A stretch of DNA of 64,000 nt. Source: Daejeonella sp. H1SJ63 (GTDB lineage Bacteria > Bacteroidota > Bacteroidia > Sphingobacteriales > Sphingobacteriaceae). Location of the stretch: NCBI RefSeq assembly GCF_029360775.1, contig NZ_JARKMZ010000027.1:62001-126000 (forward strand), in the 5' to 3' direction. Below the pieces are notes generated by a model. The model was given only the letters and a program-made list of their open reading frames with translations, was not told where the DNA came from and searched no databases. How positions within the stretch are numbered: position 1 is the stretch's first letter; each line of letters starts with the position of its first letter. Shown here piece after piece: positions 18,474 to 28,383 of the stretch. A program made the translations under genes and the position numbers.

Positions 18474-19241
18474 CTATATTCCAAATACCTTAATTGAATT
18501 CTCTGTACTGATCTCAGCAATTTTTTCAATCGATACCTGTTTAATATCTGCCAGTTTCTGAGCTATATGTACCAGATAGGAACTTTCATTAGGTTTTCCC
18601 CTGTGAGGCACCGGAGTTAAATAAGGCGAATCTGTCTCCAGAACAATATGTTTCAGATCAATATCCTGTACCACCTTATCCAATCCTGAGTTTTTATAGG
18701 TGAGCACCCCTCCGATTCCCAGAAAAAACCCTAATCCGATTACCCGGTTTGCCTGTTCCCGGTTACCGGTAAAACAATGGAATATCCCTCTCAGCTTCTC
18801 ATCTTTTAATTCATCCAGAATCTCAAATATCTCATCAAAAGCTTCACGGCAATGAATCACAATTGGCAGATCCAGCTGCTTAGCCCACTCAATCTGTGTA
18901 CGGAAAGCTTCCTGCTGTTTAGAAAGTGTGCTCTTATCCCAGTAAAGATCAATTCCTATCTCTCCGATCGCATAGATCTTTCTTTTTGAAATTTCTTTGT
19001 AAATGATGTCGAGCTCCTCCTTAAAATTATCTTTCACATCACAGGGATGAAGTCCGAGCATAGGAAAACAATGTCCGGGATAGCGTTCTGCAAGTTCGAA
19101 CACCATTGAAACCGATTCTGAATCAACATTGGGCAGAAACAAACGGCTTACCTGATTGTCCAGGCACCTTTGCATTAAACCGTCCAGTTTTTCAGGATCA
19201 GTTTCGTAATATAAATGGGTATGTGTATCTGTTAAGATCAT
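18474..19241 (-). CDS. tatD: TatD-family metal-dependent DNase
   Basis: A 255-residue TIM-barrel hydrolase. Metal ligands are visible in DTHTHLYY at the N terminus, the Glu of IGEIGIDLYW, VIHCREAF, FHCFTGN, and the terminal ETDSPYLTPVPHRGKPNE. Members are 3'-5' exonucleases and, in some species, D-Tyr-tRNA deacylases. Gene order with the asparaginase gene (75 nt) suggests but does not prove cotranscription. Confidence 0.92.
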   Translation of the reverse strand: MILTDTHTHLYYETDPEKLDGLMQRCLDNQVSRLFLPNVDSESVSMVFELAERYPGHCFPMLGLHPCDVKDNFKEELDIIYKEISKRKIYAIGEIGIDLYWDKSTLSKQQEAFRTQIEWAKQLDLPIVIHCREAFDEIFEILDELKDEKLRGIFHCFTGNREQANRVIGLGFFLGIGGVLTYKNSGLDKVVQDIDLKHIVLETDSPYLTPVPHRGKPNESSYLVHIAQKLADIKQVSIEKIAEISTENSIKVFGI

Positions 19242-19260
19242 GAAGTATATGAATAAAAAT

Positions 19261-19282
19261 GCCCTCAGGCAAACCTGAAGGC
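19261..19282 (-). terminator. Terminator of the RluB-like gene
   Basis: On the minus strand GCCTTCAGG and CCTGAGGGC form a 9-bp stem (one G-T pair) with a 4-nt loop, followed by ATTTTTATT. Confidence 0.75.
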
Positions 19283-19290
19283 AATTGATC

Positions 19291-20613
19291 TTATTTTATC
19301 AGGTGTTTAAGCTGTATGATCTCCTTTTCGTCCAGATATCTCCATCTGCCTCTCGGAAGATCCTTTTTGGTCAGATTCGAATAAACAACCCGGTCGAGCT
19401 TTACAACTTCATAGCCAAGACTCTCGAAGATTCTCCGTACAACACGATTTTTCCCGCTGTGGATCTGAATACCTACTTCCTTCTTACTTCCACCGGCAAC
19501 ATAACTAACCTGATCAGGCTTAATTACACCATCTTCCAGTTCAATACCAAAGGCAATTTTATTCATATCGCCCTGCGACAAACTCTTATTCAGTTCAACC
19601 TGATAAAGTTTGGTTATATTATTTCTCGGGTGGGACAATTTCTCGGCAAGATCACCATCATTTGTCATCAGCAGCAGGCCGGTAGTATTACGGTCAAGCC
19701 TTCCTACAGGATAGATACGCTCGCGCGATGCCTTTTCCACAAGATTCATCACCGTCTTTCTCTCCTGAGGATCATCAGTAGTAGTAATATAATCTTTTGG
19801 CTTGTTCAGAAGCACATAAACCATTTTTTCACGTTTAAGTGTTTCTCCGTTATAACGAATAGAATCTTTTGCCGGATCTACTTTGAATCCAAGCTCAGTT
19901 ACAGGCTCCCCGTTTACAGAAACAACTCCTGCAGCGATCAGCTCATCGGCTTTACGCCTTGAACAGATTCCTGCATTGGCAATAAAACGGTTCAGACGAA
20001 TAAGTCCATCGTCTTTAACCGTAGCTTTCTTGGGTCTTTTATTTACAAAACGCTCTTCAGAGCTCCATTTCTTATCATCCGATCTGAATCTCGGACGCTC
20101 TGATGAGGAACTATCAGAACCTGCACGGGATTTAAATGGCTTATCATTGAAGCGCTTAGGTGCATTCTTATCGGCAAACTTATTATCCCGTCCGGCAAAT
20201 GGTTTTCTATCTGCTCCTTTTGAGCCTGAAAATACCTTTCTGTCGGATTGAGGCTTATCACCAAAGTTCTTCTTCTCACCGCCTTCAGAAAACTTACGTC
20301 TTCCTCCTGCCGGAGATTCAGATTGTGATCTTTCGCGAAAATTTCTTTTTCCCTGACGCTCTTCAGAAGAACTGCTGAAACTTCCCGGATTTCTTTTCTC
20401 AGACGAGAAACCGGAACCCGATTTTTCATCTGATTTCTTAAAACCACTCTTAAATGGCTTCCGGGAATCATCTGAAAACAATTTTTTCTTGATATTATTC
20501 GTTCCTTCTGTTCTTTCAGGCCTGAAAGAATTGCTCTTTGAGGACGAACCCGTGGTCCGGTTTGACTTTTCGGATTTGTCGTCCCGACTGTTCCTTTTGT
20601 TTTTGAATGGCAT
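19291..20613 (-). CDS. RluB/RsuA-type rRNA pseudouridine synthase with long basic N-terminal extension
   Basis: A 440-residue protein. The C-terminal half (about residue 205 on) is a complete S4 plus RsuA/RluB synthase: S4 domain LNRFIANAGICSRRKADELI, then the catalytic Asp near residue 305 in VGRLDRNTTGLLL, then the usual IHSGKNRVVRRIFESLGYEV. The first 200 residues are low complexity, rich in Ser, Arg, Lys, Gly, Phe and Asp, with repeated short pieces such as KPF, FSS and RKFS. This resembles the disordered RNA-binding tails of cold-adapted or RNA-granule proteins. The expected target is 23S rRNA U2605 or a similar site. Confidence 0.88.
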   Translation of the reverse strand: MPFKNKRNSRDDKSEKSNRTTGSSSKSNSFRPERTEGTNNIKKKLFSDDSRKPFKSGFKKSDEKSGSGFSSEKRNPGSFSSSSEERQGKRNFRERSQSESPAGGRRKFSEGGEKKNFGDKPQSDRKVFSGSKGADRKPFAGRDNKFADKNAPKRFNDKPFKSRAGSDSSSSERPRFRSDDKKWSSEERFVNKRPKKATVKDDGLIRLNRFIANAGICSRRKADELIAAGVVSVNGEPVTELGFKVDPAKDSIRYNGETLKREKMVYVLLNKPKDYITTTDDPQERKTVMNLVEKASRERIYPVGRLDRNTTGLLLMTNDGDLAEKLSHPRNNITKLYQVELNKSLSQGDMNKIAFGIELEDGVIKPDQVSYVAGGSKKEVGIQIHSGKNRVVRRIFESLGYEVVKLDRVVYSNLTKKDLPRGRWRYLDEKEIIQLKHLIK

Positions 20614-20772
20614 GTTACGCTTTTTATCTCTTTAAAAGAGGACCGCAAATCTAATCAAAATTACTGAAACGGGGCTGTTTTTCTTCGGGAAACAAAATTG
20701 AAAAAGAACCCAGAAATTTACAGTAAAATCAGGTTCAAAACAAGGGCTATAATCAGGTCAAAAACGTAACAG

Positions 20773-20804
20773 TTTGATAATTAGATATATATTCTGTATC
20801 TTTG
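20773..20804 (+). promoter_or_regulatory. Bacteroidota promoter of the lytic transglycosylase gene
   Basis: TTTG (20773-20776) and TATCTTTG (20797-20804) match the -33 and -7 elements with a 20-nt spacer, 40 nt before the start codon. Confidence 0.75.
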
Positions 20805-20844
20805 CATAAAATATTCTATTTGAAATAAAAAGAGAGAGGTAAAA

Positions 20845-21666
20845 ATGCTAAAGAAACACTTGATTACGTGTTCTGTGATGTTGGGCTTGTTGTTAATCGC
20901 CAAGTTGTTTATTTATAGTACTCCTGCTGATATTAATAACTATATAAATCTTAGTCTGGAGCCCCGAAACAGCGAAAATACAGTTGAACCTTATTTCAAC
21001 TCCCTTAGTTTTGCAAACGAGACTTTACCCCTTGGCGACAAGAGGATCAGGTCTAAAATGTATGCATATCTTGAAGCTCATTCATTTGAGAATCTGAATA
21101 CGTCCAAACTTCACAGAAAGGCAGAAAAATGGTTCCCTATTATTGAACCAATTTTGAAAAAATATGGTATCCCATCCGATTTTAAATATATGCCCTTAGT
21201 TGAAAGCGGACTTGATAGCGGAACTTCATCTAAAGGTGCGGCAGGATACTGGCAGTTTATGCCGCAAACTGCCCGTGATTTTGGACTGAAAGTTAATTCA
21301 GGGATTGATGAGAGACACAATATCCAAAAGTCGACTGTTGCAGCTGCAAAGTACCTGAAATCCCTGTACAAAGAATTCGGGAGCTGGACACTGACAGCCG
21401 CTGCATATAATATCGGCGAAGGAAGTCTGAAACGTCATATCGACAAGCAGAACCAGGACAACTATTTTAAAATGAAGTTGAACCGGGAAACGGCTTCCTA
21501 TGTTTACAAATTAATCTCAATGAAAGAGATTATTGAGAATCCAACACGTTACGGTTATACCAGCCGGGTCAGCAGACTTCTGGCTAAAGACAATTCGCCG
21601 GTAGAAATGGATTTCCCTTTCGAAGGGACGAACAGAAGTGCAACACCGCAAATTTTAAGGAACTAA
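20845..21666 (+). CDS. Membrane-anchored or secreted lytic transglycosylase (SLT domain)
   Basis: A 273-residue protein with an N-terminal hydrophobic stretch (residues 9-25, uncleaved anchor or signal) and one SLT domain. The catalytic Glu120 lies in MPLVESGLDSGTSS, followed by GAAGYWQFMPQTARDFGL and the AAYNIGEG motif. It cleaves the beta-1,4 bond between MurNAc and GlcNAc. Unlike MltD there is no LysM repeat at the C terminus. The start is preceded by AGAGAGAGG, one of the few SD-like sequences in the window. A terminator follows. Confidence 0.9.
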   Translation: MLKKHLITCSVMLGLLLIAKLFIYSTPADINNYINLSLEPRNSENTVEPYFNSLSFANETLPLGDKRIRSKMYAYLEAHSFENLNTSKLHRKAEKWFPIIEPILKKYGIPSDFKYMPLVESGLDSGTSSKGAAGYWQFMPQTARDFGLKVNSGIDERHNIQKSTVAAAKYLKSLYKEFGSWTLTAAAYNIGEGSLKRHIDKQNQDNYFKMKLNRETASYVYKLISMKEIIENPTRYGYTSRVSRLLAKDNSPVEMDFPFEGTNRSATPQILRN

Positions 21667-21683
21667 GCCCTTATAAACCGGGG

Positions 21684-21716
21684 AAAGGGCTGGAGCAATT
21701 CAGCCCTTTTTCATTT
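21684..21716 (+). terminator. Terminator of the lytic transglycosylase gene
   Basis: AAAGGGCTG (21684-21692) and CAGCCCTTT (21701-21709) form a 9-bp stem with an 8-nt loop, followed by TTCATTT. Confidence 0.85.
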
Positions 21717-21865
21717 ACTCAATTTCGACCGATCTTCATACCCTAACTGTCAATCAGGCAGGGACGGAGTTAAGCAATCAATTAATGCTTTGTGACTCTG
21801 AACCAATAATCTCTGACAAAAAAAATTGCATCTTTGCATAAATTTTTTGAGCGAGTATTCTCTTT

Positions 21866-24703
21866 ATGAATAAATCTAATCCCGACCTTGGCGAGCAAAG
21901 TGAAGTTGAAGTTTTTGGTGCCAGAGTTCATAATTTAAAAAATATCGACGTTTCCTTTCCGCGCAATAAGCTGGTAGTTATTACCGGACTGAGTGGCAGC
22001 GGCAAATCATCACTGGCTTTCGATACAATTTATGCCGAAGGTCAGAGAAGATATATGGAAACTTTCAGCGCCTACTCCCGTCAGTTTCTGGGTGGGATGG
22101 AACGCCCCGATGTGGATAAGATTTCAGGATTAAGTCCGGTAATTGCCATCGAGCAAAAAACCACCAGTAAGAACCCGCGATCTACGGTGGGTACCATCAC
22201 TGAGATTTATGATTTTATGCGTCTGCTTTATGCCCGAACCGGGGAAGCTTATTCCTATGTGAGCGGCGAAAAAATGGAACGCATGACCGAGGATCAGATC
22301 CTCAAAAACATTCTTGAAAAATTTGACGGACAGGCTATCAACATCCTTGCTCCTGTAGTAAAAGGCCGTAAAGGCCATTACCGCGAATTGTTTGAGCAGA
22401 TACGCAAACAAGGCTATATCAAAGTAAGAGTCGACGGCGAGATCATGGATCTTAGTCCGAAGATGCAGGTTGACCGCTATAAAATCCATGATATTGAAAT
22501 GGTGATCGATCGCCTTATGGTCAGCGAAGCTGATAAAAAGAGGCTCTATGATTCTATTCAGTCTGCCCTTAAAGTTTCAAAAGGCATTATCAAGATCAGC
22601 AATAAGGAAAATCAGGAATTCTTTTACAGTAAGTTTCTCATGGATCCTGTTTCAGGGATATCCTATGATGAACCGCAACCGAATACCTTCTCATTTAACT
22701 CGCCCTATGGCGCTTGCGAGCGCTGCAATGGCCTGGGCTATATTTTTGAGGTCGACAGACATTCGGTTATTCCAAATCCTAAGTTAAGCATCATGCAGGG
22801 CGGACTTGCCCCTTTGGGCGAATACCGCGAGACCTGGATTTTTCAGATACTGAAAGCTCTTTCAAAAAAATATAATTTCTCACTATCCAATCCACTCGAA
22901 AAGATCCCCGAAGAGATCATTGATATTATCTTAAACGGTTCAGAAGACATTATCACCGTTCCGGTTGAATACAATAAGTGGAATGTGCAAAATTACCAGA
23001 TCTCGTTCGACGGGATCATCAAAATGCTGGAAGAGCAAACCGAAAAACGTGGTGAGGATGTTGGTGAAGACCTGGAGAATTTCAGGGTTCTGAAGACCTG
23101 CCCCGAATGTTCAGGCGCCCGCTTAAAGAAAGAATCACTTCATATCAAAGTTGATCAGAAAAATATTTACGAGCTGGCCTGCATGGACATCGCTACACTG
23201 AACAAATGGTTCGAAAATATTGAGGATCGCTTAAGCGAAAGACAAAACACCATTGCCAGGGAAATTCTGAAAGAGATCCGTTCAAGGATTGGATTCCTGC
23301 TTGATGTGGGATTAAATTACCTGACTCTCGACCGCACAGCCAAAACCCTTTCAGGTGGCGAGGCACAACGCATCCGTCTGGCAACACAGATTGGTTCGCA
23401 GCTCGTTAATGTGCTTTATATTCTGGATGAACCGAGTATTGGGCTGCATCAGCGCGATAATGCACGGCTGATTAATGCATTAAAAAATTTAAGAGACATC
23501 GGCAATTCCGTACTGGTTGTAGAGCATGATAAGGATATGATCATGCATGCCGACCATGTTATTGACATGGGGCCTGCGGCTGGAGAACATGGAGGCGAAG
23601 TTGTCGGGGAAGGCAGTCCTGAGAAATTTGCCAAAGCCAAAACCCTGACCAACGATTATCTCAGCGGCAAAAAGGAGATCAGTGTTCCTGCAGAACGAAG
23701 AAAAGGAAACGGGAAATCGCTGATCCTGAAGAATGCCAGTGGCAATAACCTGAAAGATGTCAGTGTTGAATTTCCTCTGGGAAAACTGATTTGTGTAAGC
23801 GGAGTTTCCGGTAGCGGAAAATCTACGCTGATCGCCGAAACATTATATCCTATTCTGAATCATCACTTTTTCAGAGCCAAGAAAAAACCGATGCCCTATA
23901 AAAAAATTGAAGGGCTTGAACATATCGACAAAGTTATCGAGATCGACCAGACTCCGATAGGAAGAACACCCCGCTCTAACCCATCCACGTACACCGGAGT
24001 GTTCTCAGATATCAGAAATTTGTTCGTAATGCTTCCTGAAGCCAAGATCAGAGGCTATAAGCCGGGCCGATTCTCGTTCAATGTAAAAGGTGGAAGATGC
24101 GAAACCTGTCAGGGTGCCGGCATGAAAGTTATTGAAATGAACTTCTTACCAGACGTACAGGTTCCATGTGAAGAATGCAGCGGCAAACGCTATAACCGCG
24201 AAACACTGGAGGTGCGCTATCGTGGAAAATCAATCAGCGATGTGCTGGATATGAGTATTGAAGAGGCCGTGGCATTTTTCGAACCAATCCCTTCTATTTA
24301 CAGAAAGATCAAAACCCTGCAGGATGTTGGTCTGGGCTATATCCGTTTAGGTCAGTCGTCTACAACCTTATCCGGCGGCGAAGCCCAGCGTGTAAAACTG
24401 GCCACCGAGCTTTCCAAAAAAGATACCGGAAATACATTTTATATTCTTGATGAGCCGACTACGGGCTTACATTTTGAAGATATTAATGTGCTCCTGGGTG
24501 TTTTAAATCGTCTGGTAGATCATGGAAATACCATTCTGGTCATTGAACATAATCTGGATGTGATTAAAGTGGCCGACTGGGTAATTGATTTAGGCCCTGA
24601 AGGAGGTTCAGGTGGAGGAACCATTCTGTTTGAAGGAGTTCCGGAAGACCTGATCAAAGTAAAGGAAAGTCATACGGGTAAGTTTCTTGCAATGGAAATG
24701 TAA
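21866..24703 (+). CDS. uvrA: UvrABC nucleotide-excision-repair subunit A
   Basis: A 945-residue UvrA with its two ABC modules. The first Walker A is [15 protein letters not shown]; the second is [15 protein letters not shown]. Zinc-finger Cys pairs are seen in CERCNGLGY and CPECSGARL (first module) and in CETCQGAG and CEECSGKRY (second module). ABC signatures [13 protein letters not shown] and [13 protein letters not shown] are both present. UvrA2 scans DNA for bulky lesions and loads UvrB. A -7-like CATCTTTG lies at 21829-21836. It stands alone; uvrB and uvrC are not in the window. Confidence 0.97.
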   Translation: MNKSNPDLGEQSEVEVFGARVHNLKNIDVSFPRNKLVVITGLSGSGKSSLAFDTIYAEGQRRYMETFSAYSRQFLGGMERPDVDKISGLSPVIAIEQKTTSKNPRSTVGTITEIYDFMRLLYARTGEAYSYVSGEKMERMTEDQILKNILEKFDGQAINILAPVVKGRKGHYRELFEQIRKQGYIKVRVDGEIMDLSPKMQVDRYKIHDIEMVIDRLMVSEADKKRLYDSIQSALKVSKGIIKISNKENQEFFYSKFLMDPVSGISYDEPQPNTFSFNSPYGACERCNGLGYIFEVDRHSVIPNPKLSIMQGGLAPLGEYRETWIFQILKALSKKYNFSLSNPLEKIPEEIIDIILNGSEDIITVPVEYNKWNVQNYQISFDGIIKMLEEQTEKRGEDVGEDLENFRVLKTCPECSGARLKKESLHIKVDQKNIYELACMDIATLNKWFENIEDRLSERQNTIAREILKEIRSRIGFLLDVGLNYLTLDRTAKTLSGGEAQRIRLATQIGSQLVNVLYILDEPSIGLHQRDNARLINALKNLRDIGNSVLVVEHDKDMIMHADHVIDMGPAAGEHGGEVVGEGSPEKFAKAKTLTNDYLSGKKEISVPAERRKGNGKSLILKNASGNNLKDVSVEFPLGKLICVSGVSGSGKSTLIAETLYPILNHHFFRAKKKPMPYKKIEGLEHIDKVIEIDQTPIGRTPRSNPSTYTGVFSDIRNLFVMLPEAKIRGYKPGRFSFNVKGGRCETCQGAGMKVIEMNFLPDVQVPCEECSGKRYNRETLEVRYRGKSISDVLDMSIEEAVAFFEPIPSIYRKIKTLQDVGLGYIRLGQSSTTLSGGEAQRVKLATELSKKDTGNTFYILDEPTTGLHFEDINVLLGVLNRLVDHGNTILVIEHNLDVIKVADWVIDLGPEGGSGGGTILFEGVPEDLIKVKESHTGKFLAMEM

Positions 24704-24706
24704 CCG

Positions 24707-24780
24707 CCATTCCTGCCTGCCTGTCAACGGGTAGGCCGAAGGTGGAACGAGCTGAAATTACAGCTGCAAAACACAAAGAG
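24707..24780 (+). repeat. Dispersed intergenic repeat, degenerate copy
   Basis: It begins CATTCCTGCCTGCCTGT and continues with GGTAGGCCGAAGG, GAACGAGC and TGAAATTAC, the same order of blocks as in the copies at 56072-56170 (reverse) and 63294-63410. It is the most diverged of the three. Confidence 0.55.
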
Positions 24781-24825
24781 CCCATTGTGCTTCAAATAAA
24801 CCCACTCTTTTTCTTAATTTAGTAC

Positions 24826-26331
24826 ATGCTCCAGCTACTTAGCGCCTCACAGATCAGGGAGGCCGATGCCTATACTATCAAAAATAAACCCATCAGTTCA
24901 ATTGATCTGATGGAGTCGGCTTCTTTGGCTTTTGTAAAGGTCTTTCAGCAGGAGGTTTCAGATCCGGATACTTCAATCAGCATTTACTGCGGCACGGGCA
25001 ATAATGGCGGCGACGGATTAGCCATTGCCCGGTTACTGAAACAAGAAAATTATACGCATGTTTCCGTCAGGATATTCAGGCTGTCTGACAGGGAGAGTCC
25101 TGATTTCAGAACCAATCTGGAGCGTCTTTACCATACCGGAATTTCAATCAAAGAAATCAACACAGGTGACGAATTCCCTGAAGAAAATGCGGAGGTTATT
25201 ATTGATGCTTTAATTGGTTCGGGACTGAACAAAGCTATCGAAGGGCCTTTAAAATTACTGATTAACCATCTCAATAATCTTAACAAAAAGGTTTATGCAG
25301 TAGATATTCCCAGCGGATTTCCCTCTGAAGGTGCGATCAATCCGGATGCCTGTGTGTTAAAGGCTGATTTATGCATCAGCTTTCAAAGGCCAAAAATTAA
25401 CTTCTTCTTTCCCGAATCAGTCAACGCCACAGAACGCTTTCTGGTTGCTGAGATTGGCCTGGATGAGGAATACATTCAGGCTCAGGCAGGTCCATGGAAA
25501 CTTGTTGAAGAACAGGATATCCGAAGCAACATTAAACCTCGAAAAGCATTCAGTCATAAAGGTAGCTACGGCCACGCTTTAATCATTGCAGGCAATACCG
25601 AAACCATGGGAGCAGCTTTGCTTTGTGCAGATGCCTGCCTGCATTCTGGCGCCGGACTAACCACTGCCTCTATTCCTGAAGAAGGGCTGTGTGCATTGAA
25701 CAGCTATGCACCTGAGGTAATGTTTATTCCAAGAAATGAATTAAAATCAACTGCAGCCATCAGTAAATACAGTTCAATCGCCATTGGACCCGGATTAGGC
25801 AGGGATGAAGAATCAGATGAATTATTTAAGCAGGTACTGAATTTAAAAGATATTCCGATGGTGATTGATGCCGATGGACTGAATATTCTGGCTGCCAATC
25901 CTGATTTATTCAAAAACTTACCGGAGAACTGCATTATCTGTCCGCATGTCAAAGAATTCGATCGCCTTTTCGGTCCATCCGATTCCTGGTGGGACCGCAT
26001 TTCAATAGCAGTAAAAAAAGCAAAAGAGTTTAATATTATTATTCTGCTGAAAAATCAATACACTTTTATCGTGCTGCCCGATGGAAATATCCTGATCAAC
26101 CCCACAGGAAATCCTGCAATGGCTGTAGGCGGTATGGGAGATGTTCTGGCCGGAATGATCGCAGCATTTTTAGCACAGGCTTATACCCCTGAAAAAGCCG
26201 CTATGCTGTCGGTTTATCTTCACGGAAGAGCAGGAGATGAATTGGAGGGGATGAATTCAGTTCCTCCAAGATATGTCACGAGGATAATCCCTGGCGTCAT
26301 TCACGACTTCACATGTCCCTCAAAGGGATAA
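24826..26331 (+). CDS. nnr: Bifunctional NAD(P)H-hydrate epimerase / ADP-dependent dehydratase
   Basis: A 501-residue fusion that repairs hydrated NAD(P)H. The N-terminal YjeF epimerase domain (about residues 1-215) has GTGNNGGDGLAIARLL and the later AVDIPSGFPSEG. The C-terminal dehydratase domain (about 225-500) has KGSYGHALIIAG, the ATP/substrate-binding VIDADGLNIL, and the catalytic block NPAMAVGGMGDVLAGMIAAF. Both active sites look complete. The gene converges on lipA with only 10 nt between their stop codons. Confidence 0.95.
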   Translation: MLQLLSASQIREADAYTIKNKPISSIDLMESASLAFVKVFQQEVSDPDTSISIYCGTGNNGGDGLAIARLLKQENYTHVSVRIFRLSDRESPDFRTNLERLYHTGISIKEINTGDEFPEENAEVIIDALIGSGLNKAIEGPLKLLINHLNNLNKKVYAVDIPSGFPSEGAINPDACVLKADLCISFQRPKINFFFPESVNATERFLVAEIGLDEEYIQAQAGPWKLVEEQDIRSNIKPRKAFSHKGSYGHALIIAGNTETMGAALLCADACLHSGAGLTTASIPEEGLCALNSYAPEVMFIPRNELKSTAAISKYSSIAIGPGLGRDEESDELFKQVLNLKDIPMVIDADGLNILAANPDLFKNLPENCIICPHVKEFDRLFGPSDSWWDRISIAVKKAKEFNIIILLKNQYTFIVLPDGNILINPTGNPAMAVGGMGDVLAGMIAAFLAQAYTPEKAAMLSVYLHGRAGDELEGMNSVPPRYVTRIIPGVIHDFTCPSKG

Positions 26332-26341
26332 TCCGAACGAA

Positions 26342-27220
26342 TTAAAAATCGAATAAATGCTTTTCTGCGTGGTATGAAGATCGTACCAGCGGACCGCTTT
26401 CTACATACTTAAAGCCCATCTCAAGTCCGTGAACCTTATATTTCTCAAATTGCTCCGGACTTATCCAATCAACCACAGGATGGTGATTTCTTGTAGGCTG
26501 CAAATACTGCCCAAGAGTTAAAATATGAACTCCTGCATCCAGCAGATCGCTCATTGCTTCGAATACATCTTCTTCAGTTTCTCCAAGTCCAAGCATAATG
26601 CCCGATTTGGTTCTTAAACCTGCTGCATTAATACGTCGGAGGCATTCCAGACTACGGTCATATTTAGCCTGAATACGAACCTCCTTAGTCAGGCGGCGAA
26701 CAGTTTCAAGATTATGCGATACAACTTCAGGGCGGGTTTCAAGAACACGTTCCAGATTTTCCCAGATACCTCTGAAATCAGGAAGCAGGGTTTCCAGAGT
26801 TGTTCCCGGACTTTCCTGACGGATAGCGTTGATGGTTTCGGCCCAGATTGCAGAACCTCCGTCTTTCAGGTCATCACGATCTACCGAAGTGATTACACAA
26901 TGCTTAACCTGCATTAATCGTACCGAATCTGCAACACGTTTAGGCTCATCAATATCTACGGCAAGCGGTCTTCCGGTTGCTACCGCACAAAAAGAACACG
27001 ATCTCGTGCAGATATTTCCCAATATCATAAAAGTAGCAGTGCCGGCCCCCCAGCATTCGCCCATATTCGGGCAATTACCACTTTCACATATTGTATGCAG
27101 TTTATGAGTATCCACTAAACTTCTTACCTGTGCATATTCTTTACCCACAGGGAGTTTAACACGCAGCCAGTTTGGTTTGCGCTCCATTTGATTAACGGGA
27201 ATAACCGGTAGTTCGATCAT
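26342..27220 (-). CDS. lipA: Lipoyl synthase
   Basis: A 292-residue radical-SAM enzyme that inserts sulfur into octanoyl-protein to give the lipoyl cofactor. Cys of the auxiliary cluster are in [13 protein letters not shown]; the radical-SAM cluster is CTRSCSFC. The terminal SSYHAE carries the Ser that ligates the auxiliary cluster. The start codon is 4 nt after a -7 box (27225-27232, minus strand), so the mRNA may be leaderless. lipB is not nearby. Confidence 0.96.
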   Translation of the reverse strand: MIELPVIPVNQMERKPNWLRVKLPVGKEYAQVRSLVDTHKLHTICESGNCPNMGECWGAGTATFMILGNICTRSCSFCAVATGRPLAVDIDEPKRVADSVRLMQVKHCVITSVDRDDLKDGGSAIWAETINAIRQESPGTTLETLLPDFRGIWENLERVLETRPEVVSHNLETVRRLTKEVRIQAKYDRSLECLRRINAAGLRTKSGIMLGLGETEEDVFEAMSDLLDAGVHILTLGQYLQPTRNHHPVVDWISPEQFEKYKVHGLEMGFKYVESGPLVRSSYHAEKHLFDF

Positions 27221-27224
27221 GGCA

Positions 27225-27232
27225 CAAAAGTA
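27225..27232 (-). promoter_or_regulatory. -7 box immediately before lipA
   Basis: Minus-strand TACTTTTG matches TAnnTTTG. Its last base is separated from the lipA ATG by only 4 nt (TGCC), so transcription would begin at or very near the start codon. Confidence 0.6.
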
Positions 27233-27355
27233 CAGATTTTTAATAAGAATTCAGATTGAAGCGCAGGAATCAGGTATTTTGACATAATGGTGTTTCTTCT
27301 TTTATGTCAGGAAATGAACAATCATCAAAATGATATCAGATCTTCATTATTTATT

Positions 27356-27363
27356 TACTTTTG
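27356..27363 (+). promoter_or_regulatory. -7 box of the osmC-like gene
   Basis: TACTTTTG matches TAnnTTTG and ends 24 nt before the ATG at 27388. No clear -33 TTTG was found. Confidence 0.5.
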
Positions 27364-27387
27364 AGTACAAAATTTTAGATTAATCAA

Positions 27388-27798
27388 ATGGCAACCATTG
27401 AAACTACCTATATCGGTGAACTTAGAACTGAAGCAACACATGTATTTTCCGGAAACAGAATAATCACTGATGCACCTCTGGATAATCAGGGAAAGGCGGA
27501 AGCATTTTCTCCAACAGACCTGCTTTCTGCTTCATTAGGCAGCTGTATGTTCACCATTATGGGGATTGCTGCAAGAGAACACGGAATTCAAATTGACGGA
27601 ACTACCTGCTCTATCACGAAGATTATGGCAGCAGATCCAAGAAGAGTATCTGAAATTCAGATTGTTTTTAACTTCCCTGATATCAGGTATACTGATAAAC
27701 AAAAACTAATTCTGGAAAGGGCCGCAATCCATTGTCCGGTTGCAAAAAGCCTGCATCCCGATCTTGTTCAGAATATTACTTTTAATTTTAAGGATTAA
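27388..27798 (+). CDS. OsmC/Ohr-family peroxide-detoxifying protein
   Basis: A 136-residue OsmC-fold protein. The two redox Cys of the family are visible in LGSCMFTIMG (about residue 52) and AIHCPVAKSL (about residue 116). The sequence is nearer the YhfA/OsmC-like branch than Ohr. These reduce organic hydroperoxides or handle reactive electrophiles using a thiol partner. It converges with ytxJ, sharing the TTAA at 27795-27798 as overlapping stop codons; with bshA in the window, bacillithiol could be the reductant (inference). Confidence 0.9.
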   Translation: MATIETTYIGELRTEATHVFSGNRIITDAPLDNQGKAEAFSPTDLLSASLGSCMFTIMGIAAREHGIQIDGTTCSITKIMAADPRRVSEIQIVFNFPDIRYTDKQKLILERAAIHCPVAKSLHPDLVQNITFNFKD

Positions 27799-28130
27799 GC
27801 CAGCGATATCTGCTCAGCAAGCTCTTCGGTAGTAATATCAGAATGGGATGCTTCATAAATGCATTCTCCATCTTTGATCAGCAGAAGCTGGGGTGATTCA
27901 TGATGAACATTGAATTGCTCAGCAATGGCATTTGAAACATCCCTGAATGCGATCAGGTCAAGATAATAAACGGGAAGATCCTGCGGAATTTCATCCCGGC
28001 CCATTTCAAAACGCCTTTTGGCCATCATACTTACAGGACAGCGGGTGCTATGCTTGAAAATAGCATGATATCCTGCTGAAGATTTAATCTGGTTTAATTG
28101 CTCCTGACTATCCAATGCGATCCAGTTCAT
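27795..28130 (-). CDS. ytxJ: Bacillithiol-system monothiol redox protein YtxJ
   Basis: A 111-residue thioredoxin-fold protein with a single N-terminal Cys31 in KHSTRCPVSMMA, the YtxJ (DUF2847) signature, and the cis-Pro region HHESPQLLLIKDG. YtxJ is assigned as a monothiol bacilliredoxin removing bacillithiol from proteins. Its presence fits bshA at 34484-35620. A -7 box on this strand (TATCTTTG, 28155-28162) lies 24 nt upstream. Its stop overlaps that of the convergent OsmC-family gene. Confidence 0.88.
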   Translation of the reverse strand: MNWIALDSQEQLNQIKSSAGYHAIFKHSTRCPVSMMAKRRFEMGRDEIPQDLPVYYLDLIAFRDVSNAIAEQFNVHHESPQLLLIKDGECIYEASHSDITTEELAEQISLA

Positions 28131-28224
28131 AATAATTGGTATTTATTCCGGGTACAAAGATACCAAACGCAGAAAAAACTCAGGTCAGCACCAGGTAAAA
28201 TTGAATCAGAAAATACGAAGTGGA

Positions 28225-28338
28225 TTAACGCTTGGCTTTAGGATAAGTGCCATAAGCAGGGCATAGTCTGGAAGAACATGACTGCAATACTGTTGTAGCT
28301 ATAAACAAGGCTAAAACGCCTATAAGTACTTTTTTCAT
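28225..28338 (-). CDS. Small lipoprotein with CPAY motif (37 aa)
   Basis: ATG at 28336-28338 to TAA at 28225-28227 encodes 37 residues: MKKVLIGVLALFIATTVLQS, lipobox Cys21, then SSRLCPAYGTYPKAKR. The hydrophobic core and LQSC lipobox imply a 17-residue mature lipoprotein with one free Cys in CPAY. I recall similar tiny lipoproteins with a CPAY core as frequent, uncharacterised genes in Bacteroidota. Spacing to ribH (45 nt on one side) and to ytxJ (94 nt on the other) leaves it as an independent gene. Function unknown. Confidence 0.7.
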   Translation of the reverse strand: MKKVLIGVLALFIATTVLQSCSSRLCPAYGTYPKAKR

Positions 28339-28383
28339 CTGGCTTTTTTATAAAATTATCGATATAATCGCAATATTCAAAAT

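Noticed and set aside
19285..19962. 225-codon frame opposite the RluB-like gene
   Set aside because: Antisense to a clear coding region; composition (many Ile, Asn, Phe, Tyr) is that of a shadow frame.
20043..20648. 201-codon minus-strand frame overlapping the RluB-like N terminus
   Set aside because: Alternate frame of the low-complexity basic region; Arg/Ser bias is shared because of base composition.
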